Source: Clostridiaceae bacterium (GTDB taxonomy: Bacteria > Bacillota > Clostridia > Peptostreptococcales > Natronincolaceae). Taken from it: 64,000 bases of DNA. The stretch is taken from contig JAHDLO010000026.1 in NCBI GenBank assembly GCA_018432235.1, positions 124,001-188,000 on the forward strand, written 5' to 3'. The position numbers and the translations under genes are program-made. The notes below the pieces were generated by a model that ran no database searches, was not told where the DNA came from, and saw only the letters and a program-made list of their open reading frames with translations. Every line of letters starts with the position of its first letter. Position 1 is the stretch's first letter. Below are positions 52,037-62,576 of this stretch, piece after piece.

Positions 52037-54559
52037 ATGTTCGGTAAGAGCTATTGGATCTACAGCAATGTCGATGATGAAAAAATAAAGGAATTGGCTG
52101 ACGGGCTGAATATTTCAAAAGCCACCTCAAGGCTTCTGCTGAATAGAGGCTTACCAGATATAGATAAAGCAAATCGGTTTATTAAGGCCTCCCTGGAGGA
52201 CCTATATGATCCCTATTTAATGAAGGATATGAAAAGGGCGGTTGAGAGAATTCAAGAGGCAATCGTATCCAATCAGAGGATATGGATATATGGGGATTAC
52301 GATGTCGATGGGGTTTCCAGCACCTCGATTCTGGTAAGATATTTCAGAAATATTGGATATCCAGTAGATTATTATATTCCCAATCGCATAGAAGAGGGCT
52401 ATGGCATTAATTCAGAGGCCATTAGAGAAATACATCGGATGGGCGGAGCGCTGATCATAACCGTCGATTGTGGCATTACCTCTGTGAAGGAGGCTGAGCT
52501 GGCCGACAGCTTAGGCATCGATATGATTATAACCGATCACCATGAATGCCATGGGGAACTGCCGAAGGCCTATGCGATAGTCAATCCGAAGCAGGAGGAC
52601 TGTCAATACCCCTATGATATGCTCTGCGGCTGTGGCATAGCCTTTAAGCTAATACAAGCACTGACACCGCCGGAGGTATTTAAGCAGCAGCTGAAGGATT
52701 ATATTGATATAGTAGCAGTTGCAACCATTGCGGATATCGTTCCCCTGGTGGACGAAAATCGGATACTGGTTAAAAACGGTTTAAAAAGGCTTCAACAAAC
52801 TGATAATGCAGGGCTCAAGGCTTTAATACATGTGGCAGGCCTAGATGGGAAGAAGCTAAGTGCAGGTCAGATCGGCTTTACTTTGGCTCCCAGGATTAAT
52901 GCCGCAGGTCGAATAGGAGATGCCAATGGTGCAGTACGTCTGTTAACGACAGAGGATCATCAGGAGGCTAAGGGGCTGGCGGAGCTTCTGGATAAAGAAA
53001 ATAAAAACCGACAGCAAATAGAGGCTGATATCCATCAGGAGGCCCTTGCCTTAGTTGAAGAGGATAAGAGCTACCATAGGGAGAATTTCCTTGTTTTATA
53101 CAAGGAGGAATGGCACCACGGTGTTATTGGAATTGTCGCATCAAGGCTTGTGGAGAAATTTTATAGACCTGTAGTGATATTGTCTGTTGAAGGTGATGAA
53201 GCCAAGGGGTCTGCCAGAAGCATACCGGGCTTTAATCTATTTGATGCCCTTTACCAATGCAAGGAGCTATTTATCAAATTTGGCGGTCATGAGCAGGCAG
53301 CAGGGCTATCTATAAAGGTGGAGAATATTCCTGCCTTTAGGAAAAAAATTAATGAGATAATAGACAGTACTCTGAGGGAAGAGGATTTCATCCCTGAAAT
53401 CAGCTTTGACGGACCTCTGAGGCTTCAGGAGCTGAACGACGGTCTGATGAAGGAGCTGGAATGGCTGGAACCCTATGGTATGGGGAATCCCGGACCCAAA
53501 TTCATCAATAGGCTGATTAAGCCCCTCTACCCGAAGTCAATCGGTGCAGAAGGAAAGCATCTAAAGCTAACGCTGCAGCAAAAGGATCATAGAGCAGAGG
53601 GAATAGCCTTTAATTTAGGCCCCCTTAATCAAGAGCTTGTTGGTGCAGATAAAATAGATATTATATACTCTCCGGAAATCAATGAATACAATGGTACTAG
53701 GAGAATACAGTTGAATATTAAGGATGTAAAAATCATTAAAAATAGGGATTTTGACAAGGCAGCCTTTTCTCAATGCTACTATGAGGCCCTTAAGCTAAGT
53801 GATTATATTACCGATACCGATGCAATTGAATTTCCTCAGGAAAGCATGATGACGGCAGAGGATAAGGATATCGTACTGCTGAAGCTGCTAAAGGAGCAGT
53901 CTAAAAGTTTAATACTTGTCAACTCCCTGGAGCAGGCCATTAGGCTGTTGAGTCTTAGTGGTATTCAATATAAGAGCAGGCGTATCAAATACAAATATGC
54001 CTTTAATCAATTGACTGCAGACGCAGCTGTGACGGATGTTGATATTATAATCAATCCCAATATTGATAAAATTGATTTTAGAAGATATAATAAAATTATT
54101 CTTTATGATCAGTTTTTTTCTAAAAATGATTTTATACGCTTTGCTGAATTGACGGATATGCATAAAACTTTGGCCCTGTACGAGGCCGGAGATGAAAAAT
54201 CAAATGAAGCGGTCTTAAGCAGCATTCTGCCCACCAGGGATATATTGGTGCAGCTATATCGATTTTTAAGCAGTACAAATAAGAATAAAGAGGGCTATAG
54301 GGTTGAGGAGCTTATGGCGGCCTTAGGCAGTAAAAATTCCTCAAACCCTACAATCATTAGGCTTTCGCTGGATATTTTCATGGAGGGTGCATTGCTTTCC
54401 TACGAGAGAAAGGGTAGTGCCTACATAATACAAATGAATAAAAATGGTGAAAAAATAAGGCTTGAGGATTTGAAATCCTATCAAAATTCCCAAAGTGCTA
54501 TGGCGGGCTTTAAAGCCTTTCAAAAGGAATCATTACAATTGTATATGAGGAGGAAATAA
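52037..54559 (+). CDS. recJ: Single-strand-specific exonuclease RecJ
   Basis: 5'-3' exonuclease in recombination and mismatch repair. 840 residues: DHH core with [34 protein letters not shown] and [10 protein letters not shown] (about 70-230), DHHA1 domain with [15 protein letters not shown] and [12 protein letters not shown], an OB domain, and a C-terminal region (about 580-840) of the Firmicutes type. GGATGTGG precedes ATG 52037. Ends one base before apt. Confidence 0.96.
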   Translation: MFGKSYWIYSNVDDEKIKELADGLNISKATSRLLLNRGLPDIDKANRFIKASLEDLYDPYLMKDMKRAVERIQEAIVSNQRIWIYGDYDVDGVSSTSILVRYFRNIGYPVDYYIPNRIEEGYGINSEAIREIHRMGGALIITVDCGITSVKEAELADSLGIDMIITDHHECHGELPKAYAIVNPKQEDCQYPYDMLCGCGIAFKLIQALTPPEVFKQQLKDYIDIVAVATIADIVPLVDENRILVKNGLKRLQQTDNAGLKALIHVAGLDGKKLSAGQIGFTLAPRINAAGRIGDANGAVRLLTTEDHQEAKGLAELLDKENKNRQQIEADIHQEALALVEEDKSYHRENFLVLYKEEWHHGVIGIVASRLVEKFYRPVVILSVEGDEAKGSARSIPGFNLFDALYQCKELFIKFGGHEQAAGLSIKVENIPAFRKKINEIIDSTLREEDFIPEISFDGPLRLQELNDGLMKELEWLEPYGMGNPGPKFINRLIKPLYPKSIGAEGKHLKLTLQQKDHRAEGIAFNLGPLNQELVGADKIDIIYSPEINEYNGTRRIQLNIKDVKIIKNRDFDKAAFSQCYYEALKLSDYITDTDAIEFPQESMMTAEDKDIVLLKLLKEQSKSLILVNSLEQAIRLLSLSGIQYKSRRIKYKYAFNQLTADAAVTDVDIIINPNIDKIDFRRYNKIILYDQFFSKNDFIRFAELTDMHKTLALYEAGDEKSNEAVLSSILPTRDILVQLYRFLSSTNKNKEGYRVEELMAALGSKNSSNPTIIRLSLDIFMEGALLSYERKGSAYIIQMNKNGEKIRLEDLKSYQNSQSAMAGFKAFQKESLQLYMRRK

Positions 54560-54560
54560 A

Positions 54561-55079
54561 ATGAATTTAAATGAAAAAATTAGAGAGGTTCAAGATTTTC
54601 CAAAGGAAGGGATAGGCTTTAAGGATATTACACCTCTTTTTAATGATAAAGAGGCGCTTCAGTACATTATACAGCAGCTAAGTCAGCAGCTGAAGGACTT
54701 GAATATTGATATTATCGTTGGTCCTGAAGCCAGGGGCTTTTTAGTAGGCACACCTGTAGCCTTTAATATGGGGGTTGGCTTTGTGCCGGTGAGAAAACCC
54801 GGAAAGCTGCCATGGGAAACTGTCAAATACGAATATGAGCTGGAATACGGCACCGATGCTCTGGAAATCCACAAGGATGCCATAAAGCCGGGTCAAAGGG
54901 TCGCGATTGTAGATGACCTGTTGGCCACAGGAGGAACAGTTCTGGCAGCAGCAAAGCTGGTGGAGAAGCTGGGCGGCGAGGTAGTTTCACTTAACTTTCT
55001 GATCGAGCTGGCATTTTTAAATGGAAGAGAAAACCTTAAGGATTATAGCGTTCAATCCTTAGTGATATACGAGGACTAA
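54561..55079 (+). CDS. apt: Adenine phosphoribosyltransferase
   Basis: Salvages adenine to AMP with PRPP. 172 residues: [25 protein letters not shown] and the PRPP motif [13 protein letters not shown] (about 115-127). Tightly between recJ and relA, the common clostridial order. GAGGAGG overlaps the recJ end. Confidence 0.97.
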   Translation: MNLNEKIREVQDFPKEGIGFKDITPLFNDKEALQYIIQQLSQQLKDLNIDIIVGPEARGFLVGTPVAFNMGVGFVPVRKPGKLPWETVKYEYELEYGTDALEIHKDAIKPGQRVAIVDDLLATGGTVLAAAKLVEKLGGEVVSLNFLIELAFLNGRENLKDYSVQSLVIYED

Positions 55080-55117
55080 TCCTGACCTATAAATTGGCTT
55101 CCGAGAGGGTGAACAGT

Positions 55118-57307
55118 ATGATAGAAAATTTAATAGCTATGATAGAAGAGTATAACCCTCTATGTGATGTCCAGCTTATCATAAGGGCTTATAATTTTGC
55201 AGAAAATGCGCATCAGGGTCAATATAGAAAATCCGGTGAGCGATACTTTATACATCCTGAAGAAGTGGCAAAAATACTTATTGAATTAAAGCTTGACAGC
55301 AGCACTATCGCTGCTGCACTTTTGCATGATGTTTTAGAGGATACGGATTATGACTATAACAAGCTGAAAAGTGAGTTTGGTGAGGAAATCGTCGAGCTGG
55401 TTGAAGGGGTAACAAAGCTGACCAGGCTCAACTTCCAATCAAAGGAGGAAAGACAGGCAGAAAATTTTCGGAAGATGTTCGTTGCAATGGCAAAGGATAT
55501 CAGGGTAATCCTGATAAAGCTGGCTGACCGTCTTCACAATATGAGAACCCTAAAATATCAAAGTGATGATAAAAAAAGAGAAATATCGATGGAGACGCTG
55601 GAAATATATGCGCCTATTGCCCATCGGCTGGGTATTTCCAGGATTAAATGGGAGCTGGAGGATTTATGCCTCCGATATATTGATCCCAACGGCTATTATG
55701 ATTTGGTGGAAAAGGTGGCCATAAAGAGAAATGATAGAGAAGCCTTTATCAACGAGGTGATGAGCCAGCTTGGAAAGAAGCTCCAGGAGTTTAGTATAGA
55801 AGGAGAAATTTCAGGAAGACCTAAGCACTTCTATAGTATATATAGAAAAATGGTGTACCAGAATAAAACCTTTGATGAAATTTTTGATTTTCTAGCAGTT
55901 CGTGTAATAGTGGATTCCATAAAGGACTGCTATGGGGTATTAGGTGTTGTGCATACCCTATGGAAGCCGATTCCCGGCCGTTTTAAGGACTATATTGCCA
56001 TGCCTAAGCCCAATATGTATCAATCCTTGCATACCACTATTATCGGGCCTAAGGGTGAGCCGGTGGAAATCCAAATTAGAACCTTTGAAATGCATCAAAT
56101 TGCTGAATATGGTATTGCAGCCCATTGGAAGTATAAGGAGGGTAAGACCCTCGACAGTCATTTCGGCTTCAATGACAAGCTTTCCTGGCTGGGTCAGATG
56201 ATGGAGCTGGAAAAGGAAACCAACGATTCCAAGGAGTTTATGGAATCCCTTAAAGTGGATTTATTCACCAATGAGGTGTTTGTCTTTACGCCTAAGGGTG
56301 CTGTTATTAATCTTCCGGCAGGCTCTACGCCTGTGGATTTTGCTTACAAAATACACTCTGATATAGGAAATAAATGTGTCGGTGCCAAGGTGGACGGAAG
56401 AATTGTTCCACTGGATTACAAGCTGAAGAACGGTAATATTATTGAGGTTCTCACCTCCTCCAACAGTAATGGACCCAGTCGGGATTGGCTGAAGATAGTT
56501 AAGAGCTCCCAGGCAAAGACAAAGATAAGGCAATGGTTTAAGAAGGAGCGCAGGGAGGAAAATGTTGAGAAGGGAAGAGAGATTCTTGAGCGGGAGGTCC
56601 GTCGTCAGGGCTTTACGATGGCGGAGGCATTAAATCCAAAGCTATTAATATCTATTGGTAAACGTTTAGGCCTCAGCAGCGAGGAGGATTTATATGCAGC
56701 TGTAGGCTATGGCGGTATTACCCTTACTCAAATTCTTCCCAAGATAAAAGAGGTTGTTAAAAAGGAAGCGGTCAAAAAGGAAATATTACCTGAGCTAACT
56801 GAAAAGGAGACCCATCTTCAGCAGAAGAATCAAGAGAATAGGGGTAAGACCAATAAGCAAAGTCAAGGGGTTACCGTCAAGGGGATTGATAACATCATGG
56901 TGCGCTTTTCACGATGCTGTAATCCGGTGCCCGGCGATGAAATTGTGGGCTATATCACCAGAGGCAGAGGCGTTTCTGTGCATAGAAAGGATTGCCCTAA
57001 CCTACTGGATGCAACGGAGGTAGCAGACAGGCTAATCGATGTGGAGTGGGATACGACGAAGCCGTTGGCCTTCCAGGCTGAAATTCAAATCAGGTCAGCT
57101 GACAGAAAGGGCCTATTGTCGGAAATCACAAGAATTCTTAGTGATTCCAAGCACACTGTGAATGCACTAAATGCTAGAACCAATAAGGAAAGAATGGCAA
57201 TCTTAAATTTAACCATTGAAATAAATGATATAGAGGAATTAGACAAGCTAATGCAGAAATTCAGGAATCTTAAGGGGACCTTTGATGTTCACAGGGTAAT
57301 TACCTAA
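55118..57307 (+). CDS. relA: Bifunctional (p)ppGpp synthetase/hydrolase, RelA/SpoT family
   Basis: Makes and degrades the stringent alarmone. 729 residues: HD hydrolase domain (ALLHDVLEDTDYDYN, HNMRTLKYQ), synthetase domain (RPKHFYSIYRKM, PKPNMYQSLHTT), TGS domain (VFTPKGAVINLPAGSTPVDF), a zinc-finger-like stretch (RFSRCCNPVPGDEI) and C-terminal ACT. Both activities seem intact. ATG 55118 follows GAGAGGGTG by about seven bases; TTG 55094 and GTG 55109 are in-frame alternatives. Confidence 0.96.
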   Translation: MIENLIAMIEEYNPLCDVQLIIRAYNFAENAHQGQYRKSGERYFIHPEEVAKILIELKLDSSTIAAALLHDVLEDTDYDYNKLKSEFGEEIVELVEGVTKLTRLNFQSKEERQAENFRKMFVAMAKDIRVILIKLADRLHNMRTLKYQSDDKKREISMETLEIYAPIAHRLGISRIKWELEDLCLRYIDPNGYYDLVEKVAIKRNDREAFINEVMSQLGKKLQEFSIEGEISGRPKHFYSIYRKMVYQNKTFDEIFDFLAVRVIVDSIKDCYGVLGVVHTLWKPIPGRFKDYIAMPKPNMYQSLHTTIIGPKGEPVEIQIRTFEMHQIAEYGIAAHWKYKEGKTLDSHFGFNDKLSWLGQMMELEKETNDSKEFMESLKVDLFTNEVFVFTPKGAVINLPAGSTPVDFAYKIHSDIGNKCVGAKVDGRIVPLDYKLKNGNIIEVLTSSNSNGPSRDWLKIVKSSQAKTKIRQWFKKERREENVEKGREILEREVRRQGFTMAEALNPKLLISIGKRLGLSSEEDLYAAVGYGGITLTQILPKIKEVVKKEAVKKEILPELTEKETHLQQKNQENRGKTNKQSQGVTVKGIDNIMVRFSRCCNPVPGDEIVGYITRGRGVSVHRKDCPNLLDATEVADRLIDVEWDTTKPLAFQAEIQIRSADRKGLLSEITRILSDSKHTVNALNARTNKERMAILNLTIEINDIEELDKLMQKFRNLKGTFDVHRVIT

Positions 57308-57476
57308 TGCCTGCCTCATTTGAAAGCTGCAATACCCCAGGCGTATTTTTTCTGTGGTAAGGCAGAGGAGGGGGTTTAAGGGGCTGTATCGCATCTTACG
57401 ACTAAGCAGCAATAGGAGAATTATACTGGGAGCTATTCAATACATTAAGTGACGTTTGCACTGGTAGGAGGGTAAT

Positions 57477-57926
57477 ATGAGAGCAGTAGTACAAAGAATA
57501 AATCATGGCAAGGTAGTTGTAAATGACGAGATTACAGGAGCAATTGACAGGGGTCTATTGGTTTATTTAGGTGTTCAGGAGGGTGATACCCTACAGGATG
57601 TCAAATATATGGTGGACAAACTGACGAATTTAAGGATATTTGAGGATCAAGAGGAGAAGATGAATCTTTCTCTGATGGATGTGGGTGGTAAAATTCTGGC
57701 GGTTTCTCAATTTACTCTGCTGGGGGATTGCAGAAAGGGCAGAAGGCCAAACTTTACAGAGGCTGCTAAGCCAGATATAGCCGATAGTCTGTATAAGGAA
57801 TTTATAAAGGGCTGTCAGGAGCTGGGGGTTGAGGTAGCGACAGGGGTTTTTCAGGCTCATATGTATGTGCATTCTATCAATGACGGTCCTGTAACAATTA
57901 TGGTGGACAGTAAAAAATGCTTTTAG
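57477..57926 (+). CDS. dtd: D-aminoacyl-tRNA deacylase
   Basis: Removes D-amino acids mischarged on tRNA. 149 residues: MRAVVQRINHGKVVVNDEIT, the catalytic SQFTLLGDCRKGRRP and a NDGPVTI cis-Gly-Pro-like motif near the end (INDGPVT). AGGAGGG precedes the ATG. 57308-57476 upstream has no gene or clear promoter. Confidence 0.96.
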   Translation: MRAVVQRINHGKVVVNDEITGAIDRGLLVYLGVQEGDTLQDVKYMVDKLTNLRIFEDQEEKMNLSLMDVGGKILAVSQFTLLGDCRKGRRPNFTEAAKPDIADSLYKEFIKGCQELGVEVATGVFQAHMYVHSINDGPVTIMVDSKKCF

Positions 57927-57937
57927 GAGGGTAAGCT

Positions 57938-58558
57938 ATGTTTTTAGAAAAAATTCTAGCAGGGATATTATCAGTTAATTGCTATGTTGTGGGGGACGAC
58001 AAATCCGGTAAAGCAGCGGTGATTGATCCCGGTGGTGATGCCGATAAAATAATGAAGGTTTTGAAGGACAATGGGTTTGAGCTGGCCTACATCATATTGA
58101 CCCATGCCCATGGCGACCATATCGGCGGCGTGGCGGAGCTGCAGGCTATGACAAAGGCACCGCTCTATGTACACAAAAAGGATTTATATATACTACAAAA
58201 TAAAAATATCAACTACTCCGCTCATATGGCAATGCCGGAGGTGGAGCTAACAACAGATAATTTGCTAAAGGATGGAGACATCCTCCCTTTAGGCAACGCC
58301 AGCCTCAGAATTATCCATACCCCTGGCCATTCGCCGGGAGGCATATGTATACTGGTGGATAAGCTGCTTTTTACTGGGGATACATTGTTCTCCAACTCCA
58401 TAGGACGTACGGATTTAGAGGGCGGAGATCATAATCAGCTGGTGAAGGCTATAAAGAAAAGGCTGTTTGTTTTGGATGATGATATTTTGGTGCTGCCGGG
58501 ACATGGTCCTGCATCTCGAATTGGCATAGAAAAGCTCACAAATAGATATATCAGGTAG
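57938..58558 (+). CDS. MBL-fold metal-dependent hydrolase (glyoxalase II-like)
   Basis: 206 residues. Metal ligands in THAHGDHIGG (about 54-63), HTPGHSPGG and LFTGDTLF, then LPGHGP at the end. The short glyoxalase II-like form is standard between dtd and hemZ in clostridia; the substrate is unknown. Starts 12 bases after dtd with TAGGAGGG before its ATG. Confidence 0.92.
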   Translation: MFLEKILAGILSVNCYVVGDDKSGKAAVIDPGGDADKIMKVLKDNGFELAYIILTHAHGDHIGGVAELQAMTKAPLYVHKKDLYILQNKNINYSAHMAMPEVELTTDNLLKDGDILPLGNASLRIIHTPGHSPGGICILVDKLLFTGDTLFSNSIGRTDLEGGDHNQLVKAIKKRLFVLDDDILVLPGHGPASRIGIEKLTNRYIR

Positions 58559-58565
58559 CTGTATA

Positions 58566-58616
58566 CTCCCAGGAAAAAAGGTAAAAATAAACATATACTA
58601 TTCCGGGAGGTTTTTT
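58566..58616 (+). promoter_or_regulatory. Second hairpin holding a ribosome site before ATGATG
   Basis: CTCCCAGG (58567-58574) can pair with CCGGGAG (58603-58609, one bulged A), followed by GTTTTTT and ATGATG at 58617. The GGGAGG ribosome site is the 3' arm. Same arrangement as at 34290, with a longer, weaker loop. Confidence 0.45.
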
Positions 58617-58799
58617 ATGATGGAAAAATCAAAAAATACTATTCCAAAGGACAAAAGCAGTTTATATGCCGACTATGACTACCATGACTTTTTAGAGCTG
58701 TGGGAGGAAGGGCTTTCGGAGACCGAAATAGCTCAGCAGCTGGGCATGAGTAAAGGCTTCGTTAAGGAGCAGGAAAAGGTAATTAAAAGAGATTATTGA
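58617..58799 (+). CDS. Small helix-turn-helix-like protein
   Basis: 60 residues, acidic N-terminal part (SSLYADYDYHDFLELWEEGL) and a helix-turn-helix-like end (SETEIAQQLGMSKGFVKEQE). It resembles the recognition helix of a sigma-factor-like region 4 or a small regulator; partner unknown. GGGAGG lies in a hairpin seven bases before the ATG. Fifteen bases before hemZ. Confidence 0.7.
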   Translation: MMEKSKNTIPKDKSSLYADYDYHDFLELWEEGLSETEIAQQLGMSKGFVKEQEKVIKRDY

Positions 58800-58813
58800 T
58801 GGGAGCTAGTTAG

Positions 58814-60283
58814 ATGGTGAAGGTTTATTGTGTTGGGCATGATTATACCTACGAATTAATGGAGCTCCTCAAGCTGTTTTTCCCGGCAGAGGAGCTTCAA
58901 TATATTAATGAGGGGCAGGCGCTATTAGAAGGTAGCTATATAATGACAAGGGTCAATATCGCCTCAGGCATACTGCGGACTGAGGTCGAAATTTCTATTG
59001 ACGGACAAAAGGGAAAGGGAGATGAGGAATGTAATATCGCCAATGAATCCTCCCTCGTCATTAGAAAAAAGAGCAAGCAGCTGCTAAAGCGAGTACTTTT
59101 GAAGCTACTGATGAATGTTAATGGTATAGCCTTACCATGGGGTATACTGACCGGTATACGACCGACAAAAATTGTTCATGAGCTTCTGGAGAATGGCTAC
59201 GACGATCATGATATCCTGCAAATACTACAAAATGAATATTTAATAGCTTTTGACAAGGCAAATCTGCTGCTGACAGTGGCAAGGACAGAGCATACATTTG
59301 TTTATCCAATAAATGAGTCGCTTATCAGCTTGTATATCAGCATTCCCTTTTGTCCTACGAGATGTGTCTATTGCTCTTTTCCGTCAAATCCCATGAAGCA
59401 ATGGGGACATCTTATGGCGGACTATGTTGATGCCCTCTGCCGGGAGCTTAGCATGACAGCAGAGTACGTCAAGCAGCAAAATAAGACCATTGAGACAATC
59501 TACATAGGGGGAGGAACGCCAACTACCTTGACGCTGGAGGGATTTACTAGGATTTTTGATGTATTGGAAAGCGCCTATGATCTAAGGCAGCTGAAGGAGC
59601 TAACGGTGGAGGCCGGTAGACCGGATACAATAGATTTAGACAAGCTAATGCTATTAAAGTCCAGGGGAGTTACAAGACTCTCCATAAATCCACAGACCAT
59701 GAATGATTGTACTTTAGTAGAGATTGGCAGAAGCCATACAGTAGAAGATTTAAAAAGGGCCTTTTATCTTGCACGGGAGGCAGGCTTCGACAATATTAAT
59801 ATGGATTTAATCGTTGGGCTTCCCGGAGAGGATGAAGCAATGGTAGTGAATACAATGGAGGAATTAAAAAAGCTACAGCCTGAAAACCTGACGGTGCATA
59901 CCCTTGCCATAAAAAGAGCATCACAGCTTAAGGAAAAGTCCCATGCATATGTTCTAAAGGAAGAGGAAACAATAGTAAAAATGCTGGAGATAACCCAGAC
60001 CTATGCAAAGGAAATGGGATTGAAGCCCTACTACATGTACCGACAAAAGCATATGCTGGGGCATATGGAGAATATCGGCTATTGCAGGGCAGGCTACGAG
60101 GGGATTTATAATATCCAGATCATGGAGGAAAAGCAGACGATACTGGCCTTTGGAGCAGGTGCTGTTTCCAAAATGGTTTATCCAAGGGAAAACCGACTGG
60201 AGCGAGTTCCCAATGTAAAAAACCTGGAGCATTATCTTCAAAGGGTTGAGGAAATGGTAGAGCGGAAAAGAGCATATTTTTAG
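58814..60283 (+). CDS. hemZ: HemZ-like radical SAM coproporphyrinogen dehydrogenase
   Basis: 489 residues. An N-terminal domain of about 165 residues is followed by a HemN-like radical SAM core with SIPFCPTRCVYCSFPS (cluster cysteines about 180-187), IGGGTPTTL and LTVEAGRPDT, SINPQTMND, and a GAVSKMVYP end. Anaerobic oxidative decarboxylation of coproporphyrinogen III is the expected reaction, but members of this family are often misannotated. The gene is normally followed by hisS in relatives; here it is followed by a T-box and aspS. Confidence 0.9.
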   Translation: MVKVYCVGHDYTYELMELLKLFFPAEELQYINEGQALLEGSYIMTRVNIASGILRTEVEISIDGQKGKGDEECNIANESSLVIRKKSKQLLKRVLLKLLMNVNGIALPWGILTGIRPTKIVHELLENGYDDHDILQILQNEYLIAFDKANLLLTVARTEHTFVYPINESLISLYISIPFCPTRCVYCSFPSNPMKQWGHLMADYVDALCRELSMTAEYVKQQNKTIETIYIGGGTPTTLTLEGFTRIFDVLESAYDLRQLKELTVEAGRPDTIDLDKLMLLKSRGVTRLSINPQTMNDCTLVEIGRSHTVEDLKRAFYLAREAGFDNINMDLIVGLPGEDEAMVVNTMEELKKLQPENLTVHTLAIKRASQLKEKSHAYVLKEEETIVKMLEITQTYAKEMGLKPYYMYRQKHMLGHMENIGYCRAGYEGIYNIQIMEEKQTILAFGAGAVSKMVYPRENRLERVPNVKNLEHYLQRVEEMVERKRAYF

Positions 60284-60284
60284 A

Positions 60285-60313
60285 TTGACAAAATTAAGAA
60301 ATCATCTTATAAT
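60285..60313 (+). promoter_or_regulatory. Promoter of the T-box/aspS unit
   Basis: TTGACA (60285-60290), 17-base spacer, TATAAT (60308-60313), starting right after the hemZ stop. Confidence 0.9.
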
Positions 60314-60319
60314 ATTACC

Positions 60320-60568
60320 AATTATATACTTTAGATACTTTGAATAGAAGGAGTAAGTATTTTACTCATTTTAGCGAGTCGGGGATGGTGGAAGCCCGAT
60401 ATGATAGGGAATACTGAAGACATCTAGGAGTATATCCTCTGAAGCTAGTAGGAGGGTCCGTGAGCCTGCGTTAAGGGTAAAGTGGGATTTTATAAATCCA
60501 AACAGGGTGGTACCGCGGGAAAAATAGCTCTCGTCCCTTTATTTTATTAGGGATAGGAGTTTTTTATT
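60320..60568 (+). promoter_or_regulatory. T-box riboswitch, likely Asp (GAC specifier)
   Basis: Stem I region with GAGTCGGGGATGGTGGAAGC (60387-60406), a specifier-loop context CTGAAGACATCTAGG around 60416 in which GAC would read tRNA-Asp, and the conserved AGGGTGGTACCGCGG at 60504-60518. A terminator stem TCCCT/AGGGA (60535-60553) with TTTTTT follows. Uncharged tRNA binding stabilises the antiterminator and lets RNA polymerase reach aspS. The Asp reading is deduced from the codon and from the next gene. Confidence 0.9.
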
Positions 60569-60570
60569 TT

Positions 60571-60799
60571 TTGAATTTTTATTATTTAAGGAAATTGCAT
60601 ATGATTACGGAAGCCCGTAAATATTCTAGTTTATAAAAAGTTAAAGGTTTATCGTGCATTGCCTGGGGCTAATAACATTTAAAATACAATAAATTAGCCC
60701 GTGCGTGGGCACTAAGCAGGAAGCATTTGACCTTGCATAAACCAGGCACTAATCTATATAATGCAACTTTTTGATTTAAATACAAGAGGAGGAATTATT
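60571..60799 (+). other. Unexplained gap between T-box and aspS
   Basis: About 230 bases without a gene. GGGCTAAT (60666-60673) pairs with ATTAGCCC (60693-60700); GCCTG and a GTGCGTGGGCAC hairpin (60701-60712) follow. TTGACC (60728) with TAATCT/TATAAT further on could be a second promoter. A lost hisS in this place is one explanation; I find no hisS remnant. Confidence 0.4.
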
Positions 60800-62569
60800 A
60801 TGAAGCTAAAAAGGTCCCATATGGCCGGCAGCTTGAACAAAAGCAATATCGGTGAAACAGTTACGTTGATGGGCTGGGTTCAAAAAAGAAGAGATTTAGG
60901 AGGGCTTATATTCGTCGATTTAAGGGATCGAACAGGAATCGTACAAATTGTATTCGATAAGGATATCTCTCTGGATGCCTTTAATTTGGCCTCTGAGCTG
61001 GGCTCTGAATATGTCATAGCTGCTGTTGGCAAGGTGCACCAGCGTCAATCGATAAATCCAAACCTTCCAACCGGAGAAATAGAAATCTTTGCAGACAGCC
61101 TTCAGATTCTGAATAAATCTGAGACACCGCCGATTTATATTAAGGACGATGATGATGTCAATGAGAACCTTCGTTTAAAATATCGATATTTGGATTTGAG
61201 AAAGCCTTCAATGCAGAAAAATCTAATGGTACGTCACGAGACCTCAAGAATAGTCAGAGAGTTTTTAGCCGCAGAGGGCTTCATAGAGGTAGAAACCCCA
61301 GTGTTGACAAAGCCTACGCCAGAGGGGGCAAGGGATTATCTTGTACCCAGCAGGGTGAACCCCGGCAAGTTTTATGCTCTGCCGCAATCCCCTCAGCTCT
61401 TTAAGCAGCTGCTGATGGTTTCTGGCATGGATAGATACTTCCAAATCGTAAAATGCTATAGGGATGAGGATTTAAGGGCAGATAGACAGCCTGAATTCAC
61501 TCAAATAGACTGTGAAATGTCCTTTGTTGATGCTGAGGACGTTATAGAAATCAATGAAAGACTTGTTCAAAGGGTCTTTAAGGAAATTCTCAATTTAGAT
61601 TTACAGCTGCCATTGCCAAGGCTTTCCTATCAAGAGGCTATGGAGCGCTATGGCTCTGATAAGCCGGATATACGGTATGGCTTTGAGCTAATTGATCTTT
61701 CGGAGCTTGTTAAAAGCTGTGGCTTTAAGGTGTTTACATCAGCAATCGAAAACGGCGGCTCTGTAAGGGCGATAAATGTAAAGGGCTATGGGGACCGCTT
61801 CAGCAGAAAGGATATAACAAGCCTTGAGGAATATGCTAAAACCTATGGCGCAAAGGGCTTAGCCTGGATAAAGGTAACCGATGAGGGTGTAACCTCACCG
61901 ATTGCAAAGTTCTTTAGTGAGGAGGAAATGGCTGCAATTCTTGAAAAGGCTAATGTTGAAAAGGGTGACCTTTTGCTGTTTGCTGCCGATAAGGATTCAG
62001 TCGTATTTGATTCTCTGGGACATCTAAGAAATGAGCTGGCTAAGAGATTAAACCTAATTGACAAAAATGAATTCAAAGCCCTTTGGGTTACAGAATTCCC
62101 ATTGTTTGAATATGACGAAGAGGAAAATCGATATGTAGCAAAGCATCACCCCTTTACCTCACCGATGGAAGAGGACTTGGCGCTCTTAGAGACAGCACCT
62201 GAAAAGGCAAGGGCGAAGGCCTATGATATTGTCATAAATGGCTATGAGATAGGCGGCGGCAGTATTAGAATTCATTCCTCCGAGCTTCAGCAAAGAATGT
62301 TCAGAGCGCTTGGCTTCAGCGACGAAGAGGCCTGGGATAAGTTCGGCTTCCTGCTGGAGGCCTTTAAGTATGGTACACCGCCCCATGGTGGAATTGCCTT
62401 CGGCTTTGATCGATTGGCAATGATACTAGCTCAGGAAGACAATATCCGTCAGGTTATCGCCTTCCCAAAAACACAAAATGCACAGGACCCAATGACCAAT
62501 GCACCTTCAGTAGTTGAAGAAAAGCAGCTTAAGGAGCTGAGTGTAGCAGTTAAGCTGGAGGAGAAGTAG
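60800..62569 (+). CDS. aspS: Aspartyl-tRNA synthetase
   Basis: Class II synthetase, 589 residues: N-terminal OB fold (VTLMGWVQKRRDLGGLIFVD), motif 2 with CYRDEDLRADRQPEFTQID, the bacterial GAD insertion (about 290-420) and motif 3 GGIAFGFDRLAMIL. Bacterial-type, possibly non-discriminating. ATG 60800 follows AGGAGG by eight bases; ATG 60761 would add 13 unrelated residues. Controlled by the T-box upstream. A heptamer repeat array starts eight bases past the stop. Confidence 0.96.
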   Translation: MKLKRSHMAGSLNKSNIGETVTLMGWVQKRRDLGGLIFVDLRDRTGIVQIVFDKDISLDAFNLASELGSEYVIAAVGKVHQRQSINPNLPTGEIEIFADSLQILNKSETPPIYIKDDDDVNENLRLKYRYLDLRKPSMQKNLMVRHETSRIVREFLAAEGFIEVETPVLTKPTPEGARDYLVPSRVNPGKFYALPQSPQLFKQLLMVSGMDRYFQIVKCYRDEDLRADRQPEFTQIDCEMSFVDAEDVIEINERLVQRVFKEILNLDLQLPLPRLSYQEAMERYGSDKPDIRYGFELIDLSELVKSCGFKVFTSAIENGGSVRAINVKGYGDRFSRKDITSLEEYAKTYGAKGLAWIKVTDEGVTSPIAKFFSEEEMAAILEKANVEKGDLLLFAADKDSVVFDSLGHLRNELAKRLNLIDKNEFKALWVTEFPLFEYDEEENRYVAKHHPFTSPMEEDLALLETAPEKARAKAYDIVINGYEIGGGSIRIHSSELQQRMFRALGFSDEEAWDKFGFLLEAFKYGTPPHGGIAFGFDRLAMILAQEDNIRQVIAFPKTQNAQDPMTNAPSVVEEKQLKELSVAVKLEEK

Positions 62570-62576
62570 GAGCAGA

